Assembly (NCBI RefSeq): GCF_014349235.1
Contig: NZ_JACSOH010000005.1
Location: forward strand, 212,042-276,041
Direction: 5' to 3'
DNA length: 64,000 bases
DNA from: Cytophaga sp. FL35
GTDB taxonomy: Bacteria; Bacteroidota; Bacteroidia; Flavobacteriales; Flavobacteriaceae
Part shown: in pieces, positions 25,904 through 33,959 of the stretch
How positions within the stretch are numbered: the stretch's first letter is position 1
Layout of the letters: each line of letters begins with the position of its first letter
Translations under genes and position numbers: made by a program
Notes under the pieces: model-generated
The model's input: only the letters and a program-made list of their open reading frames with translations
Databases searched by the model: none
What the model was told of the DNA's origin: nothing

Positions 25904-27349
25904 TTAGATGGCAGTTGTAACTCGCTTCTTGATTAAGTAGTCATCTAGGGCATAGGAAGAGCAATCTACTCCAATTCCGCTATTTTTAATTCCGCTATGG
26001 GGCAGATAGATATCATATTTAACACCATTGATTTGTACCTCTCCAAACTCTAAATTGTCAATAAAGAATTGTTGTAAGGCCAGGTCATTGGTGAAAACAT
26101 AGGAGGCTAAACCTGCATCTGTATTGTTGGATAAAGTCAAAGCCACTTCTTTGGAATCAAAGGGAACCAACATAGCCACCGGCCCAAATATCTCCCGTTC
26201 AAGAACCTTTGCTTTTTGGTCAGGAATTAATATTACGGTTGGTTCAAAATAATAGCCAAGACCGGACATAGGTTTTCCCCCACAAAGAATTTCTCCACCT
26301 TGCTTGACAGCTTCTTGAACTATTTCTTCTACTTTCTGCACTGAAATTTTATTTGTCATTGGCCCCATATCCCACTCTTGGTCCAAACCAAAACCTACTT
26401 TAGTTTTATTAAATAAGGCTACAAGACGCTCAGAAAATTTGCCCAAAATATCCCTATGAATAAATAGTCGGTTAGGAGCCACACAAATTTGGCCTGAATT
26501 TCCTGTTTTAAGGGCATAGGCTATGTTGACCGCAAGGTCCAAATCCGCATCCGGAAAAACTATAAATGGGGCATTTCCGCCGCACTCCATACTAAATCTT
26601 TTTATAGAGGTTTTACTGCTTTGAGCAATTAGTTTTTGTGCGGTTTCAGTAGAACCTATCATGGTAACAAGTCTTGGAATAGTGCTCTCACATAAAGGTA
26701 TTCCCACATCTTTAGTGTCTCCGCAGATAATATTGATTACTCCTTTTGGGAAGTTGATTTCTGAACACAGTTCGCCCAAAATATAGGCGGAAAGGGGGGA
26801 GAATTCAGATGGTTTTATGATAATGCTACATCCGGCGGCCACGGCAGGTCCAAGTTTAAACCCTAAATTGAGAAGAGGGAAATTATAAGCTAGAAAAGCT
26901 ACAACTACTCCTATGGGTTGATGGATTACCTTATGCTCATGTGTCCCTTCTTTATCTTCAATTATTATATCGTCTCGTTTTTTAATTTCCTTGGAATAAA
27001 ATTCCAAAGAATCTGTAATGCTTTTAAAATCCTCTCCCGTACCTGGCCAGTTTTTTCCCATTTCAAGCATGATACTCTGCCGAAGTAAATTCTCATTTTC
27101 AATTATTTTAGACCTAAGTTTGTCAATCCACTCCAAACGTGTCTCTAAAGGTATTTTTGACCAATACTCAAATCCAATTTTGGCAGAATTCAATGCCTTG
27201 AGTGTATCCTTTGGACCTGCCCATGCGATGGTGGCTATACCATTCTCTGTTGCAGGAGAGATTACTTCAAACTTCCTGTTGTCAAAAGCTGGTTGCAACT
27301 CTCCGTCTATATAAAGATTTTTATGTCCGTATTTTAAATTTGTTTCCAT
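25904..27349 (-). CDS. dauA: Aldehyde dehydrogenase, probable 3,6-anhydrogalactose dehydrogenase
   Basis: 481 residues, a standard NAD(P)-dependent aldehyde dehydrogenase. The catalytic nucleophile is Cys289 (NSGQICVAPNRLF), the general base Glu255 (SMECGGNAPFIVF), the oxyanion Asn156 (LAYNFPLLN) and the cofactor loop GSTETAQKLI. REIFGPVAMLVPF is the usual late motif. It resembles succinate-semialdehyde/glycolaldehyde dehydrogenases, the group that includes anhydrogalactose dehydrogenases. In the proposed route it oxidises 3,6-anhydro-galactose to 3,6-anhydro-galactonate in the cytoplasm. Genes for the cycloisomerase (9 nt before) and kinase (5 nt after) flank it. Confidence 0.82.
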   Translation of the reverse strand: METNLKYGHKNLYIDGELQPAFDNRKFEVISPATENGIATIAWAGPKDTLKALNSAKIGFEYWSKIPLETRLEWIDKLRSKIIENENLLRQSIMLEMGKNWPGTGEDFKSITDSLEFYSKEIKKRDDIIIEDKEGTHEHKVIHQPIGVVVAFLAYNFPLLNLGFKLGPAVAAGCSIIIKPSEFSPLSAYILGELCSEINFPKGVINIICGDTKDVGIPLCESTIPRLVTMIGSTETAQKLIAQSSKTSIKRFSMECGGNAPFIVFPDADLDLAVNIAYALKTGNSGQICVAPNRLFIHRDILGKFSERLVALFNKTKVGFGLDQEWDMGPMTNKISVQKVEEIVQEAVKQGGEILCGGKPMSGLGYYFEPTVILIPDQKAKVLEREIFGPVAMLVPFDSKEVALTLSNNTDAGLASYVFTNDLALQQFFIDNLEFGEVQINGVKYDIYLPHSGIKNSGIGVDCSSYALDDYLIKKRVTTAI

Positions 27350-27358
27350 TGAGAATTA

Positions 27359-28489
27359 CTATTTTTCACTGTATTTAGCCAAATAATCTAAATTTACATC
27401 TACACCTAGTCCGGGTGCATTTGGAACTTCAATGATTCCGTTCTTTAAGCTGAAACTCTTAGTGGTGAGCTCATCCCTGAGGGGATTTTCCGTTCTATCA
27501 AGTTCCATGGTAGGCATATCGTCGAAAAGCCTACCCGGATTTTTATCAAGGTTTCCTACAAAGTGTACGGCTGCACTAATAGCAATCCATGTACCCCAAG
27601 AATGTGGTACCAAATCTTTGCAGTAGGCCTGGACCAAAGATGAAATACGCTTTACTTCGGTTAGTCCACCAGCAGCACAGATATCCGGTTGTGCAATGTC
27701 TACACATTCGTTTTCAAGTAGCCTCTTAAAACCAAACTTCAAGTATTCACATTCACCACCGGCTATAGGGATATTGGATTTTTGCCGTAGTCTCCGATAG
27801 CCTTCATAGTCTTCAGGTGAGACAGGTTCTTCAAACCATGAAATGTTATACTTTTCCAATTTGTGGCACAACTCAAGCGCTTCCTTGGAGCAATAGGCAT
27901 GATTGGCGTCTACCATAAGTTTCATATCCGTACCAATAGCTTCCCTTACAGCTGCAACAAATGCTATATCTTTCTCAATGCTCAAACCCACTTTCATTTT
28001 AATTGCGCTAAAACCTTGGGCCTTATATAATTGTGCTTCCTCAGCCAATTTTATTGCAAGGTCTGACCCCTTCGTAAAATAGAGACCGGTAGCATAAGGT
28101 TGAATTCTAGGATTTTTTATACCACCCAACAGAACTGAAACAGGTTGCTTCAATAATTTACCCTTGAGATCCCACAGGGCTACATCAATAGCGCTTATGG
28201 CAGCTTGTAGAGTGCCACTTCGTGCATAGTCCATTGATCTTCTGTACATTTCCTGCCATAGGGTCTCATTTTCTATTGCAGGTTTTCCAATTAAGAATTG
28301 ACTGAAAAACTCGATTCCTGCCTTTATTACAGCAGCAGGGCCATATCCTTCGCCCCATCCATAGAAGCCATTGTCCAAAGTCACTCGTACAATGCAAATT
28401 TGTCGGGTACTATATTCCCATTGAGAGAAATAAAATGGAGTATTCAGTTCTTGACTGACAACAAAAGGTTCAATGTTTGTAATTTTCAT
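27359..28489 (-). CDS. dauB: Enolase-superfamily enzyme, probable 3,6-anhydrogalactonate cycloisomerase
   Basis: 376 residues of the mandelate racemase subgroup. The catalytic pair is visible: Lys164-x-Lys166 (SAIKMKVGL) and His296 (LVPHSWGTW). Metal ligands are Asp194 (LMVDANHAY), Glu220 (SWFEEPVSP) and Glu246 (IAGGECEYL). The capping domain is N-terminal (FVVSQELNTPFYFSQWEYSTRQ). This superfamily includes dehydratases of sugar acids and the anhydrogalactonate cycloisomerases, which open the anhydro ring to give 2-keto-3-deoxygalactonate. Company with the dehydrogenase, KDGal kinase and KDPGal aldolase supports the cycloisomerase role. A galactonate dehydratase would need a similar gene set and cannot be excluded. 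Confidence 0.78.
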   Translation of the reverse strand: MKITNIEPFVVSQELNTPFYFSQWEYSTRQICIVRVTLDNGFYGWGEGYGPAAVIKAGIEFFSQFLIGKPAIENETLWQEMYRRSMDYARSGTLQAAISAIDVALWDLKGKLLKQPVSVLLGGIKNPRIQPYATGLYFTKGSDLAIKLAEEAQLYKAQGFSAIKMKVGLSIEKDIAFVAAVREAIGTDMKLMVDANHAYCSKEALELCHKLEKYNISWFEEPVSPEDYEGYRRLRQKSNIPIAGGECEYLKFGFKRLLENECVDIAQPDICAAGGLTEVKRISSLVQAYCKDLVPHSWGTWIAISAAVHFVGNLDKNPGRLFDDMPTMELDRTENPLRDELTTKSFSLKNGIIEVPNAPGLGVDVNLDYLAKYSEK

Positions 28490-28535
28490 ATCCGAGGATT
28501 TATAGCATTGTATCTGGTCATATTTTTAAAAGATC

Positions 28536-29543
28536 TTACGAATTGGAGTATCCTAGGATACATATGGCGACAATAAGAATAAACAAACCAAATAGTAAGA
28601 GTTTAAATGGGCCTCTAGCATTTTTCCATTCACCTGACCTATATGCCCAAATATTACTGATTATTAAAGCTAAACCTAGTAATATAGGCCAACCAATGAC
28701 AGGACCTAAATTCCCCATTAAAGCTGCTCCCTGGCCATATACACCTAGGGCGGCAAACCAGAATATTCCGGATAATACGGCCCACATATAGGCTTTGCCA
28801 CTTTTCTCTGTGCCGAAGGAGCTAAAACTTTTATTTTTTATCAACCTTATAAGGGCATATCCGCCATTCATTATAAAAGCACCTAATAGCACTACTACCC
28901 AAGCGGATAAGCTTGCATCTTGAGCATCAATATTAAATTCATTTGTTGCCAATTTCGCTACAGGTGAGGCGTTTGCGAACCCCACATTTAAAAAGGCGGA
29001 AAGAATACCGGATAATACAGCTATTAGAACACCTAATAGAACATTGGATTTTTCATTTTGTTCATCAGCTTTTAAGTGGTCTCTTTTTACTCCGGCAACA
29101 GCAGTTACGGCTACACCTACCAATAACAAAAGAACCCCTAAAAGAATATAGGGAAATGAAGGGTTGGAAAGAGAACCATCAATTTGAAAAAGCGGAATTA
29201 TCGATCCCATTGAAGCGGCAAGTCCCATAACAATGCCATAGGTGATTGAAATTCCTGTTTTTTCTACACTAACACCAAATAGAATCCCTCCAATACCCCA
29301 TAAAAATCCATAGAAGGCAGCTTTCCAAACTACAGAACTTTCCGCGGAATTGATTATTTCGAATAAGTTTGGTATTGCTAATAAGGCCCAAATGTTGGGG
29401 ACCGCAATCATTGCTACAAATGCATGCACCAACCACCAAGCTTCCCATTTTAAGGGAGACATGTATTTCATGCCAAGACCAAAGGTACCTTGAAAAAAGC
29501 TTGCTAAAATAACTAGAGCGATTGCTAAAAGTGAGTTGTCCAT
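28536..29543 (-). CDS. RhaT-family sugar:proton symporter
   Basis: 335 residues with about ten hydrophobic helices, starting LLAIALVILASFFQGTFGLGMKYMSPLKWEAWWLVH, which is characteristic of L-rhamnose/proton symporters of the drug/metabolite superfamily. GFLWGIGGILFGVSVEKTGISITYGIVMGLAASMGSIIPL and VIGWPILLGLALIISNIWAY are further RhaT landmarks. It heads the operon with the four anhydrogalactose enzymes, so it probably imports the monosaccharide produced in the periplasm. Rhamnose itself is unlikely, as no rhamnose enzymes are near. The start codon lies 58 nt after the -7 box of a shared regulon promoter. Confidence 0.85.
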   Translation of the reverse strand: MDNSLLAIALVILASFFQGTFGLGMKYMSPLKWEAWWLVHAFVAMIAVPNIWALLAIPNLFEIINSAESSVVWKAAFYGFLWGIGGILFGVSVEKTGISITYGIVMGLAASMGSIIPLFQIDGSLSNPSFPYILLGVLLLLVGVAVTAVAGVKRDHLKADEQNEKSNVLLGVLIAVLSGILSAFLNVGFANASPVAKLATNEFNIDAQDASLSAWVVVLLGAFIMNGGYALIRLIKNKSFSSFGTEKSGKAYMWAVLSGIFWFAALGVYGQGAALMGNLGPVIGWPILLGLALIISNIWAYRSGEWKNARGPFKLLLFGLFILIVAICILGYSNS

Positions 29544-29601
29544 TTTGGTGAAATTTCTAAGTAAAAAAGCCCAAGGGGGGCAGTTGCTGAAATTGTTTTT
29601 A

Positions 29602-29667
29602 CAAAGAAACTTGAATAGTTAAATGTCTAATCGACGGATATTAACCACTAATAACATTATTTTAACC
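29602..29667 (-). promoter_or_regulatory. Shared regulon promoter, copy 3 (RhaT-anhydrogalactose operon)
   Basis: Read leftward, GGTTAAAATAATGTTATTA begins at 29667, an almost exact second half-site GGTTAATA follows at +21, and the -7-like box TTTCTTTG (29609-29602) starts 58 nt after the first G. Sixteen bases (GGTTAAAATAATGTTA) are identical to the susCD copy. The RhaT-type start codon is at 29543. Confidence 0.68.
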
Positions 29668-29675
29668 TGCTTGGT

Positions 29676-30953
29676 TTAGGAAAAAAGTATAGAAAGAAGA
29701 AAAACTAATAGTCCTGCTGAAATTGATACCAAAAACGAAATCAGACTAAAGGACTTTAGGACATTTGATGTGGTAAGGTGATGCACTTCCTTAAATAGCC
29801 AAAAGAAACTACTATTTACATGAATTATACCTAAAGATCCTGCACATATCGCTGCAGTAGCAAAGCTAGGGTCCAGAAGCCCGTTTGAAACAAGGGGTGC
29901 AACAATAGAAGCTGTGGTTATTAAAGATACCGTGATAGATCCTGTTACGGTGGTAAACAATAACCCAAGTAAGAATGGAATCAAAATTCCAAGCGCTGTA
30001 ATGTTGGTTGCGTCCGAAATTAAATTTTCTACAATTTGAGTATCTTTTATCACTTGACCGAAGGCTCCTCCAGTACCCGTAATTAGTATTACTATGGCCG
30101 ATTTAGCCCCTGCATCTTGAAAATAGGAATGGAGCTTTTTATTAAAATCCTTTTGATTAATTAAGGGAAGTGAAAATAATAAGCCAATCAATAAAGCCCA
30201 TATAGGATTCTTAACAAATTCGATCAATTGGTTTTTTGTAGAGATTATAGTCCCTAATGACATAAGAAAAAGAGGCGCAAGAATAGCTATAAACGGTAAC
30301 ATTTTTTTTACTCCTTTTAGCCTGTACTTAGATTTAGTAGAGTAGTCTATTTCCTGTTTGACTTGTATTTTTTTTCCTACCATACTTATAAATAAAAGCC
30401 CAATACCAATAGCAACCAAAGCAACTATACTGTTCAATGGAATGATTCTACCTACCTCGGTATCTAAAATTGCGGCTACCGCCAAAGGTCCAGGTGTTGG
30501 AGGTATTAGTGCATGGGCCACGGTCAAACTTATGGACAATGCTAAACCCAATGTAAGGATAGAATGATTTGATTTTTTAGACAATACCACTAGAGTGGGT
30601 AATAGTGTTAGATAAGCAACATCCATAAATACGGGAATGCCAATTATAAAACCAATAGTTGCCACGCTGATAGGCAAATATTTATTTCCAAACGTTTTAA
30701 TTATACTGTCCGCAATGATATCAGACCCACCAGTTGAGGAGAGGATTTCTCCAAGTAATGTCCCAAAGAATATAATGAGGCCTATCCACTTTAGGGTTTC
30801 CCCAAAACCATTTAAGAGACTTTGGGTTACATTCTCTACCGTACTTCCTGTGGAAAGTCCAAGAATTAAACCAGTAATCAATAGGGCTGGAATGGGATGG
30901 ACCTTGAACTTTGTAACTGCTAATATCAGTAGCAGTATACTTCCAAGCAACAT
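29676..30953 (-). CDS. GntP-family permease (sugar acid:proton symporter)
   Basis: 425 residues from the ATG at 30953. A GTG at 30968 is possible, but it would leave a leader of only about a dozen bases after the promoter. About twelve hydrophobic helices are evident, with family segments HPIPALLITGLILGL, IIFFGTLLGEIL, AHALIPPTPGPLAVAAILDTEVG, ILITGTGGAFGQVIKDT and TGSITVSLITTASIVAPL. GntP transporters carry gluconate and related aldonates. In this locus an anhydrogalactonate or another sugar acid is a reasonable substrate (inference). The gene is a separate unit under its own copy of the regulon promoter, between the AraC-regulator gene and the RhaT-led operon. Confidence 0.88.
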   Translation of the reverse strand: MLLGSILLLILAVTKFKVHPIPALLITGLILGLSTGSTVENVTQSLLNGFGETLKWIGLIIFFGTLLGEILSSTGGSDIIADSIIKTFGNKYLPISVATIGFIIGIPVFMDVAYLTLLPTLVVLSKKSNHSILTLGLALSISLTVAHALIPPTPGPLAVAAILDTEVGRIIPLNSIVALVAIGIGLLFISMVGKKIQVKQEIDYSTKSKYRLKGVKKMLPFIAILAPLFLMSLGTIISTKNQLIEFVKNPIWALLIGLLFSLPLINQKDFNKKLHSYFQDAGAKSAIVILITGTGGAFGQVIKDTQIVENLISDATNITALGILIPFLLGLLFTTVTGSITVSLITTASIVAPLVSNGLLDPSFATAAICAGSLGIIHVNSSFFWLFKEVHHLTTSNVLKSFSLISFLVSISAGLLVFLLSILFS

Positions 30954-30985
30954 TAGAATTGAATACACCTTTGACTAGATTTTTA

Positions 30986-31051
30986 CAAACCTAGAATAAA
31001 TTATTAAGTAGTATATAAACTTAATTGACTTTCACTAACTGTTTCTTAACC
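30986..31051 (-). promoter_or_regulatory. Shared regulon promoter, copy 4 (GntP permease)
   Basis: Read leftward, GGTTAAGAAACAGTTAGT begins at 31051, a weaker half-site AGTCAATTA follows at about +21, and a perfect Bacteroidota -7 box TAGGTTTG (30993-30986) starts 58 nt after the first G. This copy has the weakest half-sites and the best -7 box, as would be expected if the activator compensates for poor cores elsewhere. Confidence 0.6.
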
Positions 31052-31087
31052 TCTAAAGAAACATGGGGTAGAAGTTATCTGAACTTT

Positions 31088-31972
31088 TTATACAACCTCG
31101 GTATGATTATGGTATTTTTCCATATACTCAGAAGGGGTACAATCCAACAATGCTTTGAATTGTCTATTGAAGTTAGTTAAGGTGTTAAAACCAGATTGGT
31201 AGCAGATGGTGGCTATTTGCATTTTTCCTTCAATCAGCAATCTGCAAGCATGTCTCAATCTAATTTCATTCAGATACTGGGTAAAAGATTTGCGCGTTTT
31301 CTTTTTAAAATATCTGCAAAAGGCATTAGGGGTCATGTAGGCAATTTTTGCAACCTCTTCAAGCTCTATTTTTTTATCGAAATTATCAGTTAAAAAAGAA
31401 ATTACCCTGGCCATTCTATCTTTCTCATTTTTGTTATATACGTTGGGTATTACTTCTGAACAAAGTGCAATATGATTTTCATTTACTGAAAGTACGTCCA
31501 AAACTTTTAGAAGTTCAACAATATTCGAAAGGCCTCTATTATTTACGAGTCCTAAAATATGATGGTGGACCAAATAGGTTGTAGATTCTGAAAACTTAAT
31601 ACCTCTATCCGACATCTTTATTAAAGCTTTAAGATTTTGTAATTCTGGAAGTCGCATAAAGTTTTCTCCTAAAAATTCCGGTTCAAACTTAATTACAATT
31701 AGGTTTACGGCCTCCTTTTCAGGGTGATTGGCATAATATTCTTTGTCATTCTTAAAAAGGTGGGGGATATTACTGCCTATCATATAAAGTTCTCCCGGGC
31801 TAAAATTTCCAATGGAATTTCCAACATAACGCGTACCTGTACTTTTAATAAAGTAAATGAGTTCAATTTCTTTATGAAAATGCCAATCTTGTTCAATACA
31901 AGGCATTCTATCTTGTCTGACTAGAAAGGAGCGTTCCGGCCTTTTTTCCGATGATTTATATGTCAGTTTCAT
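31088..31972 (-). CDS. AraC-family regulator of the sulfated-galactan locus
   Basis: 294 residues. The N-terminal half (~1-150) is a cupin-like ligand-binding domain (CIEQDWHFHKEIELIYFIKSTG, NSIGNFSPGELYMIGSNIPHLFKND). The C-terminal ~100 residues hold two helix-turn-helix motifs: IELEEVAKIAYMTPNAFCRYF and IATICYQSGFNTLTNFNRQF, the second being the AraC signature. It is a soluble one-component regulator, not a hybrid two-component system, so the inducer is probably a cytoplasmic sugar or sugar acid. It stands at the edge of the locus. Direct repeats with 21-bp period in four nearby promoters match the way AraC dimers bind, so it is the natural candidate for binding them. I recall that the Zobellia carrageenan regulon also depends on an AraC-type regulator. 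Confidence 0.9.
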   Translation of the reverse strand: MKLTYKSSEKRPERSFLVRQDRMPCIEQDWHFHKEIELIYFIKSTGTRYVGNSIGNFSPGELYMIGSNIPHLFKNDKEYYANHPEKEAVNLIVIKFEPEFLGENFMRLPELQNLKALIKMSDRGIKFSESTTYLVHHHILGLVNNRGLSNIVELLKVLDVLSVNENHIALCSEVIPNVYNKNEKDRMARVISFLTDNFDKKIELEEVAKIAYMTPNAFCRYFKKKTRKSFTQYLNEIRLRHACRLLIEGKMQIATICYQSGFNTLTNFNRQFKALLDCTPSEYMEKYHNHTEVV

Positions 31973-32459
31973 TTTATTTGAGTTTACGTAAAAAGTGAGC
32001 TTGATTTCAAAAAGTAGTATGGTGTCAATAATTTAAATATACTAAAACTATCCTAATATGTACCAGTAAGTTAAAATGGGGGTTAAGATTGTGCTTAAAG
32101 ATTAAAAAAACTTAATTTAAATAGCTTTGGTTTTCCATTAATCTGTGATTTTTTCATTGTCTAAATGACAAAGAACCTTGTTATCTGTTTTTATCTATCT
32201 TATAGTTGAAATTATGAGCGAAAGGGAAACTACAATTCTTATTTCAAGCTATTAATCAAATTGAAATACCAAAGCTTAAATTGATAATTGATGAATTCGC
32301 AAGGAGAATAAAAATTAGCCGAGACGAGGAGATAGTTCTATAAAATTGTTATAAACCTAAATGTTGCAAGCTTCTTCTAAGATGCTATTCGAAATAATGG
32401 GCTTGAACTCATTCACAAAATATACAGTACTATTTAAGCGCTTTCCCATTTAAAAAATA
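31973..32459. other. 487-bp gap with possible decayed coding remnant
   Basis: No intact gene. The left part should hold the promoter of the AraC-regulator gene; no copy of the regulon promoter faces it. On the + strand a related motif GGTTAAGATTGTGCTTA starts at 32081, and a perfect -7 box TAGCTTTG lies at 32122-32129, but spacing differs from the four good copies and no gene follows. From about 32220 to 32343 one + frame without ATG reads KLQFLFQAINQIEIPK and then FARRIKISRDEEIVL before a stop, which looks protein-like and may be a gene relic. No clear terminator of the DUF1593 operon was seen. Confidence 0.4.
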
Positions 32460-33959
32460 CTATTTCACCGTTAGGATCACCCTTTGATATCTTGTCATTG
32501 AAGGAAAACCAGCATCATTGCCCTCAACAATCACATGGTATTCTTCACCAGATTTGGCGGTTTCAGGAATTGTCACGGTAGCTATATCCTTTTCAGCATC
32601 ATAGGTTACTTCAGCTGCACCGTCTCCCGCTTCGGCGTAATTCCAAACTTTGAATGAAACGCCATGTCCATCAGGGTCGGTAAAGCTTGGTGTCAGGATA
32701 ACTTTTTCCCCTGCTGATACGTTTAAAGCAGTTCCTTCCAGGACATGTATTTCTGGGGCATGGTTAGCTTCATCATAGGATTTAACGGCCCAATCTGCCC
32801 GCCCTGCAAAATCCAGTTGCATCGCTTTTACCCAACGACTTTGCGGATAACTTGTGTCCATTTTTTCAGTTTCAGGATTCCAATCCGATGCCGCATCGCC
32901 ATCCTCATATCGGAACGGGTTTTCTGTAGACTGAACGAAGCGGCCGCTCCAACCTCCTCTAGAAGGATTTTCATAATTGGCCAAGCCCACGTCTACCAAA
33001 TGTAAAAAAGCCGGAGAATCTCCTTCCGAGATAAAGTCATATTTTGAAAAACTACCGCGTTCGGTTTTGGTGATTTTCGAAATATCTCCCTCAAAATGGT
33101 TGGGGTCCCCATCTTGTTTCTGACCGTCACCATACGAATAGTATTTCTCGAACAACGAGCCATGGCTGTTAATAATGTTAGGTCCCATAAAGCTTCCTTC
33201 TAAATAAGGTTGTTGACTTTTGGGCACCACCATTTTCCAAGGATAGGCAAAACACCAAAACTGATTGGCATTGTAGAATACACGTATCTCTGGCCAGTTT
33301 GGGCCGATGTATTTTTTATAGGTAGCATCTTGGTCCATAATGGTATAAATAATGGCCTTTTTTGACACCTTGGCTTTTATTTCCTTCCAATTTCGTTTTT
33401 TGGAGTAATCTTCTTCAATCGATTTTAAGGCACGTGCAATGGTATTGGTACCACCCCAAGCTTGTAAAAAGATTTCGCGTGGGTCATCGTCCAATAATTT
33501 TTCGGCTATCCATTTAGAACCTTCGGTTCGTTGTTCCATTTCTCCCTCAAAATCAATGTTTCCTACTTTTACTAATGCTGATAGCGCTTCCGCGGATGGA
33601 TACCTCTTATCATGCAACACCAAATTCGGATGAATCTTAGCGTACTCTGCCAACAATTCTTGAATCCAGTTGGTACCTGGCCAACGTAGGTCGGTCAAAT
33701 CTTCCCCGTAGATATTTCGGGTCATTTCCATTTCAGAAGTAAACTTGGTACCATTGCCATCACCTTTCCAATGCCACATAGAGCTGGAATATACCAAGCC
33801 TTCGGTATCAAATTCATTGGTGTACATCAAGTAGCGAATAAAGGTGTCTACATCATCAATTTCACCATCAGTAGTGACAATGGTTCGCTTGGGTTGCTCT
33901 TGTGCTGTAACTGAAGTAAAGGTCATGGAGAGCACCAAAGCTATTATCCAATTTTTCAT
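32460..33959 (-). CDS. Exported DUF1593 (nucleoside-hydrolase-like) protein, divergent copy
   Basis: 499 residues with a signal peptide (ALVLSMTFTSVTAQEQ). The N-terminal ~300 residues have the nucleoside-hydrolase-like fold: the metal-binding start is RTIVTTDGEIDDVDTFIRYL, and IFLQAWGGTNTIARALKSI is the later core motif. The C-terminal ~100 residues (after NHAPEIHVLEG) form an Ig-like domain ending YQRVILTVK. It differs from its two paralogues at 39.5-42.3 kb: the aspartate loop is two residues shorter, and it has SSSMWHWKGDG in place of ATTSCW. Some DUF1593 proteins are annotated as cellulose-binding, with thin support. A periplasmic hydrolase for a pentoside is plausible from the fold. It is the last gene of the operon, overlapping the kinase gene by 4 nt. 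Confidence 0.82.
   Translation of the reverse strand: MKNWIIALVLSMTFTSVTAQEQPKRTIVTTDGEIDDVDTFIRYLMYTNEFDTEGLVYSSSMWHWKGDGNGTKFTSEMEMTRNIYGEDLTDLRWPGTNWIQELLAEYAKIHPNLVLHDKRYPSAEALSALVKVGNIDFEGEMEQRTEGSKWIAEKLLDDDPREIFLQAWGGTNTIARALKSIEEDYSKKRNWKEIKAKVSKKAIIYTIMDQDATYKKYIGPNWPEIRVFYNANQFWCFAYPWKMVVPKSQQPYLEGSFMGPNIINSHGSLFEKYYSYGDGQKQDGDPNHFEGDISKITKTERGSFSKYDFISEGDSPAFLHLVDVGLANYENPSRGGWSGRFVQSTENPFRYEDGDAASDWNPETEKMDTSYPQSRWVKAMQLDFAGRADWAVKSYDEANHAPEIHVLEGTALNVSAGEKVILTPSFTDPDGHGVSFKVWNYAEAGDGAAEVTYDAEKDIATVTIPETAKSGEEYHVIVEGNDAGFPSMTRYQRVILTVK

Noticed and set aside
29569..29581. Hairpin GCCC/GGGC followed by T-run (leftward) between the GntP and RhaT genes
   Set aside because: Only a 4-bp stem, and it lies downstream of the RhaT operon promoter, so it would terminate that operon's own leader. 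Too weak to call a terminator.
32081..32129. GGTTAAGATTGTGCTTA with TAGCTTTG on the + strand, resembling the regulon promoter
   Set aside because: The -7 box is at +41 rather than +58 and no + strand gene follows. Probably chance in AT-rich DNA, or a remnant.
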